Assembly: GCF_946480185.1 (NCBI RefSeq)
Contig: NZ_CAMLIG010000032.1
Span: 1-47,651, forward strand
Reading direction: 5' to 3'
DNA: 47,651 nucleotides
Origin: an uncultured Pedobacter sp.
Lineage (GTDB): Bacteria; Bacteroidota; Bacteroidia; Sphingobacteriales; Sphingobacteriaceae
Shown: piece by piece, positions 1 to 8,487 of the stretch
Numbering within the stretch: position 1 is the stretch's first letter
How the letters are laid out: each line of letters starts with the position of its first letter
Notes under the pieces: model-generated
The model's database searches: none
What the model saw: the letters and a program-made list of their open reading frames with translations, nothing else
Told to the model about the DNA's origin: nothing
Position numbers and translations under genes: made by a program

Positions 1-106
1 ATGCCCTTTGCTCTCTTTTTTACACTATTTCTTATCCCGAACTCACGTTATTTAGTAAAACTGATTTTATAATAAGACGTTCTTTTACTGCTAAACGTTA
101 CCACAA

Positions 107-709
107 TTATAAAACAATTGTTCTAAAAGTTAAGTTTATACGTGGCAGATTAATTTTTTTTGTCGGCGGTAAACGATGCAACCAATTGGTTTGCGTTTCG
201 CCATGCATTAATAGCAGACTTCCGTTTTGTAAAACCAATTCTACTTTTTGTTTTGTCTTTTTATGTTTGAAAGCAAATTTGCGCTCGGCACCGAAACTTA
301 ACGATGCTATGGCAGTATTTTTACCAAGGCTTTTTTCATCGTCGCTATGCCAGGCCATTCCTTCGTCGCCGGAATGGTATAAATTTAACAAACAGGAGTT
401 GAACTGCTTTCCTGTAAGTTCTTCAGTCAGTTTTTTTAATGCTAAAAGTTCTGTCGTCCAAGGCAAAGCTTCTTTGGAGATATTTGAATAAGTATAAGAA
501 AAGTTGCTGTCGGCGTACCAAGCCACTTTACGTTTGGTGATGATGTGCTTGCCATAAATAATGGCTTCATCATTTTTCCATGCAATTTCTGATAGCAGAT
601 ATTGGAGATATTCCTGCGCTTTTTGCACAGACATGATTTGCCCGTAATAATTCACTTCGCCATCTGTGGGAAGTAAATTTGGGTGGCTATTGGTGCTGAA
701 TAAATCCAT
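107..709 (-). CDS. AlkB-like 2-oxoglutarate/Fe(II) dioxygenase (alkylated nucleic acid repair)
   Basis: 200 residues, the usual size of short AlkB homologues. The Fe(II)-binding set is visible: His121 and Asp123 in WHSDDE, distal His178 in NWLHRLP, and the 2-oxoglutarate-binding arginines in the C-terminal PRINLTFR (Arg190, Arg196). AlkB-family enzymes oxidatively remove methyl or etheno adducts from bases in DNA or RNA in the cytoplasm. The N-terminal stretch with NLLPTDGEV and YYG matches the substrate-lid part of the ALKBH2/3-like branch. It stands alone on the minus strand and no SOS or Ada box was seen upstream. The base or substrate preference cannot be read from sequence. The first 106 bases of the window hold no gene I can support. 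Confidence 0.88.
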   Translation of the reverse strand: MDLFSTNSHPNLLPTDGEVNYYGQIMSVQKAQEYLQYLLSEIAWKNDEAIIYGKHIITKRKVAWYADSNFSYTYSNISKEALPWTTELLALKKLTEELTGKQFNSCLLNLYHSGDEGMAWHSDDEKSLGKNTAIASLSFGAERKFAFKHKKTKQKVELVLQNGSLLLMHGETQTNWLHRLPPTKKINLPRINLTFRTIVL

Positions 710-981
710 AAGGAATCAAGATTTTGAAGTAAAGATAAGGAGCAGCAACATAAATTTAGCTATGGTAATTTAAAGCGAAAAGCAGTAAGTTTGAGTATGA
801 GCATTTTGTAAAATGAAAGCAAGTACTGAAATGTTCCAAGCGAGGAGCGTATAGAGTTATTAAATGATTTATATTGCTCCAATATAATAGTTGTATGCAA
901 TGCCTTGACTGAACTCAAATCGATAGAATCTAAATTATGAAAGTCTTTTTCTTAAATTTGAATTAAATTGAGAATGAGAAA

Positions 982-1443
982 ATGAGACAGAGATTTTATT
1001 TTGACACTTCTGTTTTTGGAGGCGTTTTTGACAAGGAATTTGAAGAAGAAACACTTCAGCTTTTTGAAAGGGTAAAACTGGGCAAAATCATTTGCCTCTT
1101 TTCCGACCTGACAGAAAGTGAATTATTAAAGGCTCCTGAAAAAGTTAGAACATATTTCAAAAACCTTCCATCAGAAAACACAGAAAAAGTTTTTGTAAAT
1201 TCAGAAATAATCGAACTTGCAACTAAATACATTAAAGAAAAAGTTGTAGGACAGACCAGTTTCGACGATTGTTTGCATATTGCAACTGCAACCCTCAACA
1301 AAGCAGACATTTTAGTAAGCTGGAATTTTAAACATATCGTGAATGTTTACAGAATTAGGGGTTACAATTCCATTAATCTGAGAATGAATTATTTATCTTT
1401 GGAAATACGTTCACCGAAAGAAATCTTAGAATATGAAGACTAA
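982..1443 (+). CDS. PIN-domain protein, VapC-like toxin candidate
   Basis: 153 residues with PIN-domain layout: Asp8 in YFDTSVFGG near the N-terminus, an acidic residue in LTESELLKA, the paired Asp in TSFDDCLHIATA, and a late ADILVSWNFKHI segment. PIN domains are Mg-dependent RNases, and many act as toxins that cut tRNA or rRNA. The next ORF starts 11 bases before this one stops, the tight coupling expected of a toxin-antitoxin pair, but with the toxin first. A possible -7 box (TAAATTTG, 953-960) lies just upstream. The pair sits between short inverted repeats (890-899 and 1595-1604), which suggests a gene cassette. Toxicity is inferred from family and arrangement only. Confidence 0.78.
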   Translation: MRQRFYFDTSVFGGVFDKEFEEETLQLFERVKLGKIICLFSDLTESELLKAPEKVRTYFKNLPSENTEKVFVNSEIIELATKYIKEKVVGQTSFDDCLHIATATLNKADILVSWNFKHIVNVYRIRGYNSINLRMNYLSLEIRSPKEILEYED

Positions 1444-1591
1444 AAATAAGACAGAAGAAAAAGAGTTCGACACAGTTGAAACTTTTCGTAAAATCAAAGA
1501 TTCAATCTCAAAAGATTTAACAGGAAAATCAACTGCAGAAATTTTGGAATATTTAAGAGTAAATAGCCTGAAATTGCAGACGGAGAAATAG
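1433..1591 (+). CDS. Small charged protein, probable antitoxin partner of the PIN gene
   Basis: A 52-residue ORF, ATG at 1433, stop TAG at 1589-1591, overlapping the end of the PIN gene by 11 bases in another frame. It is rich in Lys and Glu (starts MKTKNKTEEKEF), then has a predicted helical part with VETFRKIKDSISKDL and STAEILEYLR. Short, charged proteins translationally coupled to PIN genes are commonly antitoxins: the helix wraps the toxin and the other end binds DNA. No recognisable DNA-binding fold is visible, so the role rests on position, size and composition. It ends four bases before the presumed recombination site. Confidence 0.62.
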   Translation: MKTKNKTEEKEFDTVETFRKIKDSISKDLTGKSTAEILEYLRVNSLKLQTEK

Positions 1592-1594
1592 CAC

Positions 1595-1723
1595 TGCATA
1601 CAACAGCAAGTTTAAGCTATGCCCGGGTGAACTGCTTAAAATAACTTTCTACAAATTAATTAAGTTTATGCATGTTGAAATGGGTAATGCTTTAATGCCA
1701 TTACAAGACAAACCTGCAAACCG
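1595..1723 (+). repeat. attC-like recombination site at the 3' end of the PIN cassette
   Basis: The site opens with TGCATACAAC (1595-1604) and ends at CCG, before TTAGTAG, close to the integron R'' form G|TTRRRY. About 129 bases long, it contains weak internal complementarity (GTTTAAGC near the left, GCAAACC near the right). The opening 10-mer is the exact reverse complement of GTTGTATGCA at 890-899. This is what a cassette shows: on excision the two ends would join to give a site with matching R' and R'' boxes. No integrase gene is in the window. Assignment as attC is inference. Confidence 0.45.
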
Positions 1724-2004
1724 TTAGTAGTGTTTTGACCCATAAAGTCCAAAAGCGAAAGAATTTATTTGGTCATAATAAAATTGACACCTGCGGAATT
1801 TGAAAACCAACTTAAAAAATAAGCCGATAAAAAGATATTGCTCAAAAAACGGGTCCAGTGCGTAAATTAAACTTTGTATATCATGCCAAGATTTACGAGA
1901 TTTCTAAAAATTTATAGGCCCGAAAAATTCCCACAAAAAAAATCCCCAATCTTTTCAAATCAGGGACTTTTAAATATCATCCGACTAAAAACCGGAAAAA
2001 CAAC
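1724..2004. other. Gap without a supported gene between the cassette and pdhB
   Basis: No convincing coding region. A short open stretch ending at 1822 could encode a fragment with LTPAEFENQLKK but has no start or body. The plus-strand ORF from 1874 runs into pdhB antisense and looks like chance. The stretch may be the decayed start of another cassette, but that cannot be shown. Confidence 0.4.
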
Positions 2005-2991
2005 CTATTTGCTCACATACATTACTTCTTTAACTGCTTTTACCACGCGTTCTGCATTTGGCAAGCTGGCGGCAATTAAAGTTGGGGCGTAAGGCAAAGG
2101 TACATCTGCACAAGTGATACGCAATATTGGCGCATCTAAATAATCAAATGCGTTTTTCTGTACGTGGAAAGCAATTTCAGAAGAAATTGAAGCCAAAGGC
2201 CAAGCTTCTTCAACTACTACCAATCTGTTAGTTTTTCTAACCGAAGTTAAAATGGTTTCAAAATCAATTGGTCTAACTGTTCTTAAATCAATTACCTCAG
2301 CATTAATGCCTTCTTTATTTAAAGCTTCAATGGCTGGTGCAATAACTCTCGACATCATTTTACCGAAAGAAACGATAGTTACATCAGTACCTTCTTTGGT
2401 TACTTTTGCTTTTCCAATTTCAATAATATATTCTTCTTCTGGAACTTCACCTTTATCTCCGTACATCAATTCAGATTCCATAAAAATAACTGGATCGTTA
2501 TCACGAATAGAAGCTTTTAACAAGCCTTTTGCATCATAAGGATTTGATGGAATCACTACTTTTAAACCTGGGCAATTTGCAAACCAGTTTTCAAAGTTTT
2601 GAGAGTGTTGCGCACCTAACTGACCGGCGTTTCCGGTTGGTCCCCTAAATACAATTGGGCAGTTAAACTGTCCGCCAGACATAGAAAGAATTTTCGCGGC
2701 TGCGTTAATAATTTGGTCAATCGCAACTAATGAGAAGTTGAAAGTCATGAATTCAACAATTGGGCGTAAGCCGTTCATTGCAGAACCAATAGCAATACCA
2801 GCAAAGCCAAGCTCGGCAATTGGCGTATCAATAACGCGTTTTGGCCCAAACTCATCCAACATTCCCTGACTAACTTTATACGCTCCGTTGTACTCGGCAA
2901 CTTCTTCACCCATTAGGTAAATATTCTCGTCTTTGCGCATTTCTTCGTTCAATGCTTCGCGAAGTGCCTCTCTGAATTGTATTTCTCTCAT
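2005..2991 (-). CDS. pdhB: Pyruvate dehydrogenase E1 component, beta subunit
   Basis: 328 residues, normal for a separate E1-beta. The N-terminus (MREIQFREALREALNEEM) and GEEVAEYNGAYKVSQGM carry the conserved Glu that activates thiamine diphosphate. RVIDTPIAELGFAGIAIG and FRGPTGNAGQLGAQHSQ are typical PDH-beta blocks. The C-terminal transketolase domain includes EVIDLRTVRPID and the VVVEEAW segment. With an alpha subunit, E2 and E3 encoded elsewhere, it forms acetyl-CoA from pyruvate. It is the only PDH gene here, so the E1 genes are not in one operon unless the partner lies in an unseen place. A good Bacteroidetes promoter lies upstream (3026-3055). Confidence 0.95.
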   Translation of the reverse strand: MREIQFREALREALNEEMRKDENIYLMGEEVAEYNGAYKVSQGMLDEFGPKRVIDTPIAELGFAGIAIGSAMNGLRPIVEFMTFNFSLVAIDQIINAAAKILSMSGGQFNCPIVFRGPTGNAGQLGAQHSQNFENWFANCPGLKVVIPSNPYDAKGLLKASIRDNDPVIFMESELMYGDKGEVPEEEYIIEIGKAKVTKEGTDVTIVSFGKMMSRVIAPAIEALNKEGINAEVIDLRTVRPIDFETILTSVRKTNRLVVVEEAWPLASISSEIAFHVQKNAFDYLDAPILRITCADVPLPYAPTLIAASLPNAERVVKAVKEVMYVSK

Positions 2992-3025
2992 TATGATGTC
3001 TCTAAATTATATATTTTACGGAACG

Positions 3026-3055
3026 CAAATATAAGGAATGTTGCTATAAAAACAA
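3026..3055 (-). promoter_or_regulatory. Bacteroidetes-type promoter of pdhB
   Basis: Read on the minus strand, TTG (3055-3053) is followed after exactly 19 bases by TATATTTG (3033-3026), matching the Bacteroidetes TTG / TANNTTTG consensus. The start codon follows about 35 bases after the -7 box, giving a short leader. Confidence 0.72.
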
Positions 3056-3077
3056 CGGGCAATTAGATATAAAGGGG

Positions 3078-3125
3078 AAAAGCTTAATGCTAAAAGCACA
3101 AAGCTTAAAGCTGACCTAAAAAGCG
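3078..3125. repeat. Word-type intergenic repeat (AAGCTTAA/AAAGC words)
   Basis: A run of near-repeated words (AGCTTAATGCTAAAAGC, CAAAGCTTAAAGC) able to fold back on itself. Similar AAAGCTTAAAGC words recur near 36810. It belongs to the palindromic spacer repeats seen through the window. Confidence 0.4.
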
Positions 3126-3188
3126 TAAAATTTTAAGGAATATTTGTTGAAATAATGATACGTTTTACGAAATTTATTCACCATTCAC

Positions 3189-3671
3189 CTATTTCGCTTG
3201 TGCTTCCACAATAGCATTGTAAAGCTCGGTTTGTTTTTGGGTGCCGATGATATAAACCAAGCCGTCTCTGTCTGTTAACCTAATTGCATCTTTACCGCCG
3301 GCATAAAATTTAATAGTGCCGTTGCGGTGTAAGTTATAGACCGGGTTGTTTAAAAAATACTTGCTGTAAGCCACTTTCTCCACTTTTATAATGCTGTTTA
3401 GGTCTATTTTAACCAAACGGGTGGTCCACAAACCGTTTAAAATAATGGAGTTATTGTTAATAATGGTACGGTATTGCAATAAAAAAAGCATAAAAACGCT
3501 CGACAATAAAATTATACAACCTACTAAAAGCAGTAAATCTCCGTTGCGATCCCGGTTTTCTGTTAACCAATAAGCAATTAAACAGAATACAGCCATTACC
3601 AGTCTAATACTAATGAAGTTATAATCTCTTCCTAAATATTGCTTTTCGTGAAACGGGTACTGTTGTGTCAT
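3189..3671 (-). CDS. Small membrane protein with PH-like domain, function unknown
   Basis: 160 residues. Two hydrophobic segments (about residues 21-38 and 45-66) precede a beta-rich C-terminal part with TTRLVKIDLNSIIKVEKV and the closing helix KQTELYNAIVEAQ, the pattern of bacterial PH-like domains. It starts three bases after the tilS stop on the same strand, so the two are probably cotranscribed. The membrane segments suggest an inner-membrane protein with the PH-like domain in the cytoplasm. I do not recognise a specific family or role. Confidence 0.6.
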   Translation of the reverse strand: MTQQYPFHEKQYLGRDYNFISIRLVMAVFCLIAYWLTENRDRNGDLLLLVGCIILLSSVFMLFLLQYRTIINNNSIILNGLWTTRLVKIDLNSIIKVEKVAYSKYFLNNPVYNLHRNGTIKFYAGGKDAIRLTDRDGLVYIIGTQKQTELYNAIVEAQAK

Positions 3672-3673
3672 TG

Positions 3674-5011
3674 TTAGTATTTGTGTAGTTCGAAGGTAAT
3701 TAATTTTTTGCTGTTTAAATCTACTTTATATCTGTCATCGCTTCTAAAACCGCAAATCCATATAATTTCTCCGTTGCCGTTTACCAATATAGGGATTTGA
3801 GCTTTTTGTTGTAGCGGAATTTTTTGACTGATAAAATAGTCGCTTAGCTTTTTAACACCTTTCATCCCAAAAGGTTTAAAAATATCTCCTTGTTCCCAAG
3901 CCCGCAACTTCAACGGAAAAACTAATTTTTCTTCCTTCACGTAGATTTTATTTTTGTTTGAAAAGTCAGGAGATTCTTGAGTTTCTTTTACGGATAAGTT
4001 GCTTTCGCCGAAATTGTAATCTCCTAAAGCCGGAATATCTTTTTCTATTAATCTTTTTTCGCTGAGTATCGGAGCTATCTCAATAAAATCTCGGTCAACG
4101 GTTAAAACATAATTTGTGCTAAAAAACTGTTTTCCGGCTTCGCCATTTAGGCAAGTCATTAAATTATCTACTTGCGTGGCATTAAATCCGTAAGGTTTTA
4201 AAAGCTCAAACAATAAAAGCTGTTGCGGATTTAAACCTAAAATATCATCGGTCTTGATTTTGACAACACCATTTTCTTGAATAATCAGTTGCGCTTTTAA
4301 GCTGGAGACACGTTCATTTAGCAATTCCTCTAGCTGAGAAAAATAGCTGATATTTTGTTTGAAAGTGTGCGCTAAAGATGGATTCAGCTGTTCCATTTGC
4401 GGAATAATATCTAAACGCAGTTTATTCCGCATGTATTTGTTGGATGCGTTTGAACTATCCTCCACATAATTAATATTGTTTCTATTGACAATTGCATCAA
4501 TTTCATCGGCTGTAAAGCACAACATAGGCCTGATAATGTGGTCGCGGTTATTTTTAATTCCGTGTAGGCCGGCAATGCCAGTTCCTCTAATTAAGTTGAT
4601 CAAAAGCGTTTCAATTGCATCATTTTGGTGGTGCGCAACCGCAATTTTATCAAAGCCTTGGCTGCTATATAACTCCCTAAAATAATCATAGCGCAGTTGC
4701 CGGGCTGCCATTTGTATGCTTATTTTTTTTGCTGAAGCAAAGGTCTCGGTATCAAAGGACTTTAAAAAAAACGGTACGTTAAAATGTTCTGCAAGTGCTT
4801 TTACAAAGTTTTCATCCCTTAAGGATTCATCGCCACGTAAGTTAAAATTGCAATGGGCAATGGCGAAGTGATAACCACATTCGGCAAAAAGAGTAGCCAT
4901 TAATACAGAATCTTTACCTCCGCTTACCGTTAACAAAACGGTATCGTTTGGGCTAAAAAGCTGGTTGCTATTTATGAAATCTGTGAACTGCTTTTTTGCT
5001 GATAACATCAT
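3674..5011 (-). CDS. tilS: tRNA(Ile)-lysidine synthase
   Basis: 445 residues. The N-type ATP-pyrophosphatase loop SGGKDS is at residues 30-35, followed by IAHCNFNLRGDES, the AVAHHQNDAIETLLINLIRGTG block and EDSSNASNKYMRNKLR, all diagnostic of TilS. A C-terminal TilS_C domain (LKLRAWEQGDIFKPFGMKG, LSDYFISQKIP) completes the full-length form. The enzyme converts C34 of tRNA-Ile(CAU) to lysidine so that it reads AUA; it is essential. The start MMLSAKK offers two adjacent Met codons. It is divergent from the OstA-like gene with only 47 bases between the starts, so their promoters must overlap. Confidence 0.95.
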   Translation of the reverse strand: MMLSAKKQFTDFINSNQLFSPNDTVLLTVSGGKDSVLMATLFAECGYHFAIAHCNFNLRGDESLRDENFVKALAEHFNVPFFLKSFDTETFASAKKISIQMAARQLRYDYFRELYSSQGFDKIAVAHHQNDAIETLLINLIRGTGIAGLHGIKNNRDHIIRPMLCFTADEIDAIVNRNNINYVEDSSNASNKYMRNKLRLDIIPQMEQLNPSLAHTFKQNISYFSQLEELLNERVSSLKAQLIIQENGVVKIKTDDILGLNPQQLLLFELLKPYGFNATQVDNLMTCLNGEAGKQFFSTNYVLTVDRDFIEIAPILSEKRLIEKDIPALGDYNFGESNLSVKETQESPDFSNKNKIYVKEEKLVFPLKLRAWEQGDIFKPFGMKGVKKLSDYFISQKIPLQQKAQIPILVNGNGEIIWICGFRSDDRYKVDLNSKKLITFELHKY

Positions 5012-5058
5012 TCAAAATTAACCGTTTAAAATCGTTAGTAAAAAACTAATTTTGCTGC

Positions 5059-7275
5059 GTGAGAAAATATTTATTGTTTTTACTTTTTATTGGCTTTTCC
5101 TTGGCCTCGGTTGCACAGCAAGTTACTCGTGTAGAATTGTTGCAGTCCGAGTCTTTTATAGGTTTAAAAAGAAACGGAGAAAACACAAATAAGGTGATTA
5201 AGCCTGTGTTTAAACAGGATAACGCTACATTAGTTTGTGATAGCGCTTACTTTTACCTCACTCGAAATAGTTTCGAGGCTTTTGGAAATGTTCATATCAA
5301 CCAAGCTGATACCATAAATATTTACTCAGATAATTTAAATTATGATGGAAATACCAAAACGGCTGTTTTAACCAATAACGTAAAATTGACGGATAACCAG
5401 GCTATTTTGACCACCAATAACTTAGTTTATAATTTAGGGACAAAAATTGGGCAGTACCAAAACGGCGGTAAAATTGTGAACGGCGCTAATACCTTAACTA
5501 GCCAAAACGGCTTTTATTTTACAGAAAATAAGGATGCTTTTTTTAGGTACAACGTGGAGGTGAGATCGCCAGATGTGTTGATTAAGTCGGATACTTTAAA
5601 ATATAATACCATTTCTAAAATCGCTTACTTTTTTGGTCCAACAAATATTTATGGTAAAACCGATACTTTATATACTGAGAACGGCCAATATAATACTTCA
5701 AACGATCAGGCATCTTTCGGGAAAAAGAATTTATACACCCAAAACTCAAAAAGTTTAAAAGGCGACAGTTTGTTTTACGATGGCATACAAGGCTATGGAA
5801 GAGCGGTTAAGAATATTGTTTTTTTAGATACCGCCCAAAAAATTGAGCTACGTGGTGATTTAGGAGTTTACAAAAAGAAGGATGAGAGCATTACAGTAAC
5901 TAAAAATGCGTATGTGATTTTTTTAACGCAGAAGGATTCTTTAACCAAAGACAGCATTTGGCTTACCGCCGATACTTTGAAAAGCAAAGTATTAACGAAG
6001 ATGGCGCTTTATCAGCTTCGCGAAAAAACACGTTTAGCAAGTTTGCAAATTACCGCGAAAGCTGATAGCTTAAAAAATGGAAGCGCAGATAATACCGAGG
6101 AGGAAACTGTAGCAGACCCGCCGGTTCCAGTTTTAGCCAGCGCCACTGATAGCACCTTAACTGATAGCGCTAAAATTGCGCTTTCAAAAGACAGTTTGCT
6201 CGCCCGAAAGGACAGCTTAATTGCCCGAAAGCAGTTTCTGAAAGACAGTGTTTTAAACGCTAAAGAATTACAAAAAAAGGAGAATGACCGTTTGCGTGAG
6301 GAAAACAAAAAACCTAAAGCATTGGCTATTCCAATTGTTACCAGAGCGCCGAGTAAAACGATGATATGGCCCGCTTTGGCAGAAAACAACAATAAATTGG
6401 GCTTGGTTCCTATACGGGTGAAAGAAAAAAAAGTGGACCCAAATTTTGTGCCTTTAGATTTTGATGCTACAGATACGACCAAGATTAGGGTGGTTTCTGC
6501 CTATAAACAAGTGAAGATTTTTAAATCTGATTTGCAGGCAAAAGCAGATTCGGCATTTTTCAGCTATGGCGATTCAACCCTACGGATTTACCAAAAACCT
6601 ATAGTTTGGGCGCAGGGAAGTCAGCTTTCTGCAGATACGATGTATATCCAAATGAAAAACAAAAAAATGGATAATTTGGATATGATCAAAAATTCCATTA
6701 TTGTAAATACTGATAAGGATTCGGTTAAGTTTAACCAAATTGCCGGTAAGCTGATGAAAGGTTATTTTAAAAATGAAAAGCTGGATGTGGTTTTTGTAAA
6801 CGGAAATGCCGAAAGTATTTATTTCCCGAAAGACAGCACAAACAGCCAAGGGATGATGCGTTCAATAGCTTCGCGAATGCGGATTAATTTTGCTGATGAC
6901 AGCGTAATGAGCGTAACTTTTATCCGTAAGCCAGAGCATACTTACTACCCGATAGAAAAGATGACGGAGGAGCTAAAAACACTTCCAAACTTTAACTGGA
7001 AACCCAAAGAGCGTCCGAAATCAAAATTGGATATTCTGCCAAGTTTAGCCGTTAAAGCCAATAGCAAAACCGGAGTGAAAAAAACAGTCAAAAAAGTGTC
7101 TGTTACAAAAAAGCCTGCAAAAGTTACTAAACCCGATACTAAAACTTCGGTGAAACCAATTGCTAAGCCGGAAGTAGCGGATACAACCGCAAAGCCAATT
7201 AAACTTGGTCCAGAATATAATGATAGGGTTAAAAAAGCAGCGCCAGCTTATGAACCGCCTAAAAAAGATGAGTAA
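5059..7275 (+). CDS. OstA/LptA-like periplasmic protein of the LPS transport type
   Basis: 738 residues starting at GTG, with a signal peptide (MRKYLLFLLFIGFSLASVAQQ). Residues 30-340 hold repeated short beta-strand units (CDSAYFYLTRNSFEAFGNVHI, DNLNYDGNTKTAVL, KSDTLKYNTISKIAYFFG) of the OstA/LptA/LptD jelly-roll kind. A linker with DSLLARKDSLIARK repeats (about 370-400) leads to a second beta-rich part, then a Lys/Pro/Ala-rich tail (about 660-738). LptA-type proteins bridge LPS across the periplasm. The gene is much longer than LptA and has no LptD barrel. A TAATTTTG box at 5047-5054 sits only four bases before the GTG, so either the box is chance or the mRNA is nearly leaderless. The 3' end overlaps the convergent GNAT gene by 28 bases. 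Confidence 0.8.
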   Translation: MRKYLLFLLFIGFSLASVAQQVTRVELLQSESFIGLKRNGENTNKVIKPVFKQDNATLVCDSAYFYLTRNSFEAFGNVHINQADTINIYSDNLNYDGNTKTAVLTNNVKLTDNQAILTTNNLVYNLGTKIGQYQNGGKIVNGANTLTSQNGFYFTENKDAFFRYNVEVRSPDVLIKSDTLKYNTISKIAYFFGPTNIYGKTDTLYTENGQYNTSNDQASFGKKNLYTQNSKSLKGDSLFYDGIQGYGRAVKNIVFLDTAQKIELRGDLGVYKKKDESITVTKNAYVIFLTQKDSLTKDSIWLTADTLKSKVLTKMALYQLREKTRLASLQITAKADSLKNGSADNTEEETVADPPVPVLASATDSTLTDSAKIALSKDSLLARKDSLIARKQFLKDSVLNAKELQKKENDRLREENKKPKALAIPIVTRAPSKTMIWPALAENNNKLGLVPIRVKEKKVDPNFVPLDFDATDTTKIRVVSAYKQVKIFKSDLQAKADSAFFSYGDSTLRIYQKPIVWAQGSQLSADTMYIQMKNKKMDNLDMIKNSIIVNTDKDSVKFNQIAGKLMKGYFKNEKLDVVFVNGNAESIYFPKDSTNSQGMMRSIASRMRINFADDSVMSVTFIRKPEHTYYPIEKMTEELKTLPNFNWKPKERPKSKLDILPSLAVKANSKTGVKKTVKKVSVTKKPAKVTKPDTKTSVKPIAKPEVADTTAKPIKLGPEYNDRVKKAAPAYEPPKKDE

Positions 7276-7778
7276 AGTTTAATCTCAAACAAGCTTAAAG
7301 TTGCGTTTTTGTAATGTAAAGGCATTCCTTCTTCCCAATTAACTTTTGTTAAGCCTTTATAGGTAAATCCGCAATTAAGGTAATGTTGGTTGATTCTGTC
7401 GTTTCCGCTTTCGGTATCAAGCCTAATGAATTGGATGTTGAGTTTTTCTGAACGCTCTTTCAACCAGTTGATAATGATTTTTACATATCCTTTTCCCCTA
7501 AAAGCAGGGTTTACGGCAATCCGATGAACGTAAACTGCGGCATCTTTATTTGCTTCTTTCCAGATGATTTCATCATCAAAAGCGAGCACAAAAGTACAGG
7601 CAATCTCCTCGTTTTCCTTAATAATGTAATGGCGCTGTTCGGCTATTTCTTGCTCAACCAAAGAAATCTCAAAGCCTTTCCAGATATTGCCTTTTACTGA
7701 TTTTTGATAAGCTATTGCTTCGTCATAAAGTTTAAAAATCTGAGAAATATCCTCAGCTGTACTGCATATAATTTGCAT
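7248..7778 (-). CDS. GNAT-family N-acetyltransferase
   Basis: 176 residues. The acetyl-CoA binding motif is YVHRIAVNPAFRGKGYVKIIINWLKERS (centre at about residue 96), followed by FIRLDTESGNDRINQHYLNCGFTYKG, the classic motif B region. GNATs move an acetyl group from acetyl-CoA to an amine; the acceptor cannot be predicted. It follows rdgB by 20 bases on the same strand and is probably cotranscribed with it. Its last nine codons overlap the end of the OstA-like gene antisense. It does not look like RimI. Confidence 0.85.
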   Translation of the reverse strand: MQIICSTAEDISQIFKLYDEAIAYQKSVKGNIWKGFEISLVEQEIAEQRHYIIKENEEIACTFVLAFDDEIIWKEANKDAAVYVHRIAVNPAFRGKGYVKIIINWLKERSEKLNIQFIRLDTESGNDRINQHYLNCGFTYKGLTKVNWEEGMPLHYKNATLSLFEIKLYSSFLGGS

Positions 7779-7798
7779 GATTTAGGTTTTGGAGGAAG

Positions 7799-8374
7799 CT
7801 AGTTCTTTAAAAAATCGATCAGTTTTTCCATCGCTCGGCCACGGTGACTAATCCTATTTTTTTCTGCCAAACTCATTTCGGCAAAGGTGATGTTATGGCC
7901 TTCCGGTTCAAAAATCGGGTCGTAACCAAAACCATCCGAGCCGGTTTTTTCTGTGCGGATAGTGCCGTTTACAATTCCTTCAAAAAGATGCTCCTCGCCG
8001 TTAATAATCAAAGAAATTACGGTTCTAAACCTAGCGCTTCTATCAGTAATACCCTGCATTTTCTGTAAAACCAAGTCTATGTTTTTCTGGAAATCTCTAT
8101 CGCCAGAATAGCGGGCAGAGTAAACGCCCGGTTCGTTGTTTAAAGCAAAAATCTCTAAACCCGTATCATCCGCAAAGCAATTTAAGTTGTAGTTTTTATA
8201 GATGTGCTGGCTTTTGATGCTGGCATTTTCTTCAAGGGTTAGTCCAGTTTCTTCAATATCTTCAAAGCAGCCAATTTCTTTTAGGCTAACAATCTTAAAC
8301 CTATTGCCAACTTTTAGCTGTACTTCGTCTAGCTTATGCTGATTGTTGGTTGCGAAAACCAGTTTTTGTTCCAT
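7799..8374 (-). CDS. rdgB: RdgB/HAM1 non-canonical purine NTP pyrophosphatase
   Basis: 191 residues, full length. It opens with FATNNQHKLDEV, the family's (S/T)xNxxK substrate motif, then LEENASIKSQHIYKNYNLNCFADDTGLEI with the catalytic Asp pair, GVYSARYSG, and the C-terminal GSDGFGYDPIFEPEG and SHRGRAMEKL base-recognition blocks. It hydrolyses dITP, dXTP and ITP to monophosphates plus PPi, keeping deaminated purines out of DNA and RNA. It lies between the psi-like gene and the GNAT on the same strand. Confidence 0.94.
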   Translation of the reverse strand: MEQKLVFATNNQHKLDEVQLKVGNRFKIVSLKEIGCFEDIEETGLTLEENASIKSQHIYKNYNLNCFADDTGLEIFALNNEPGVYSARYSGDRDFQKNIDLVLQKMQGITDRSARFRTVISLIINGEEHLFEGIVNGTIRTEKTGSDGFGYDPIFEPEGHNITFAEMSLAEKNRISHRGRAMEKLIDFLKN

Positions 8375-8384
8375 GTTTTTATGA

Positions 8385-8475
8385 TTGGTGGATTAGTTCA
8401 TTGGTCACTGGTTCATTAGTCATTAGGCTGTGAGGCTCTGCAAGACCATTCACTCATTCAAAATTCTATCATCCA
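8385..8475. repeat. Word-type palindromic spacer repeat
   Basis: The spacer upstream of rdgB is built from permuted words such as TTCATTGGTCACTGGTTCATTAG and CATTCACTCATTC, ATCCACTCATTA. The right half resembles the reverse complement of the left. It is the same style of spacer as at 16379-16409 and 34334-34386 but with another vocabulary. Confidence 0.4.
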
Positions 8476-8487
8476 CTCATTATTTAA

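Noticed and set aside
1781..1822. Short open stretch encoding LTPAEFENQLKK then stop
   Set aside because: Could be a relic of a gene, but too short and without start to support a pseudogene call.
1874..2092. 72-codon plus-strand ORF
   Set aside because: Mostly antisense to the 3' end of pdhB and without family features.
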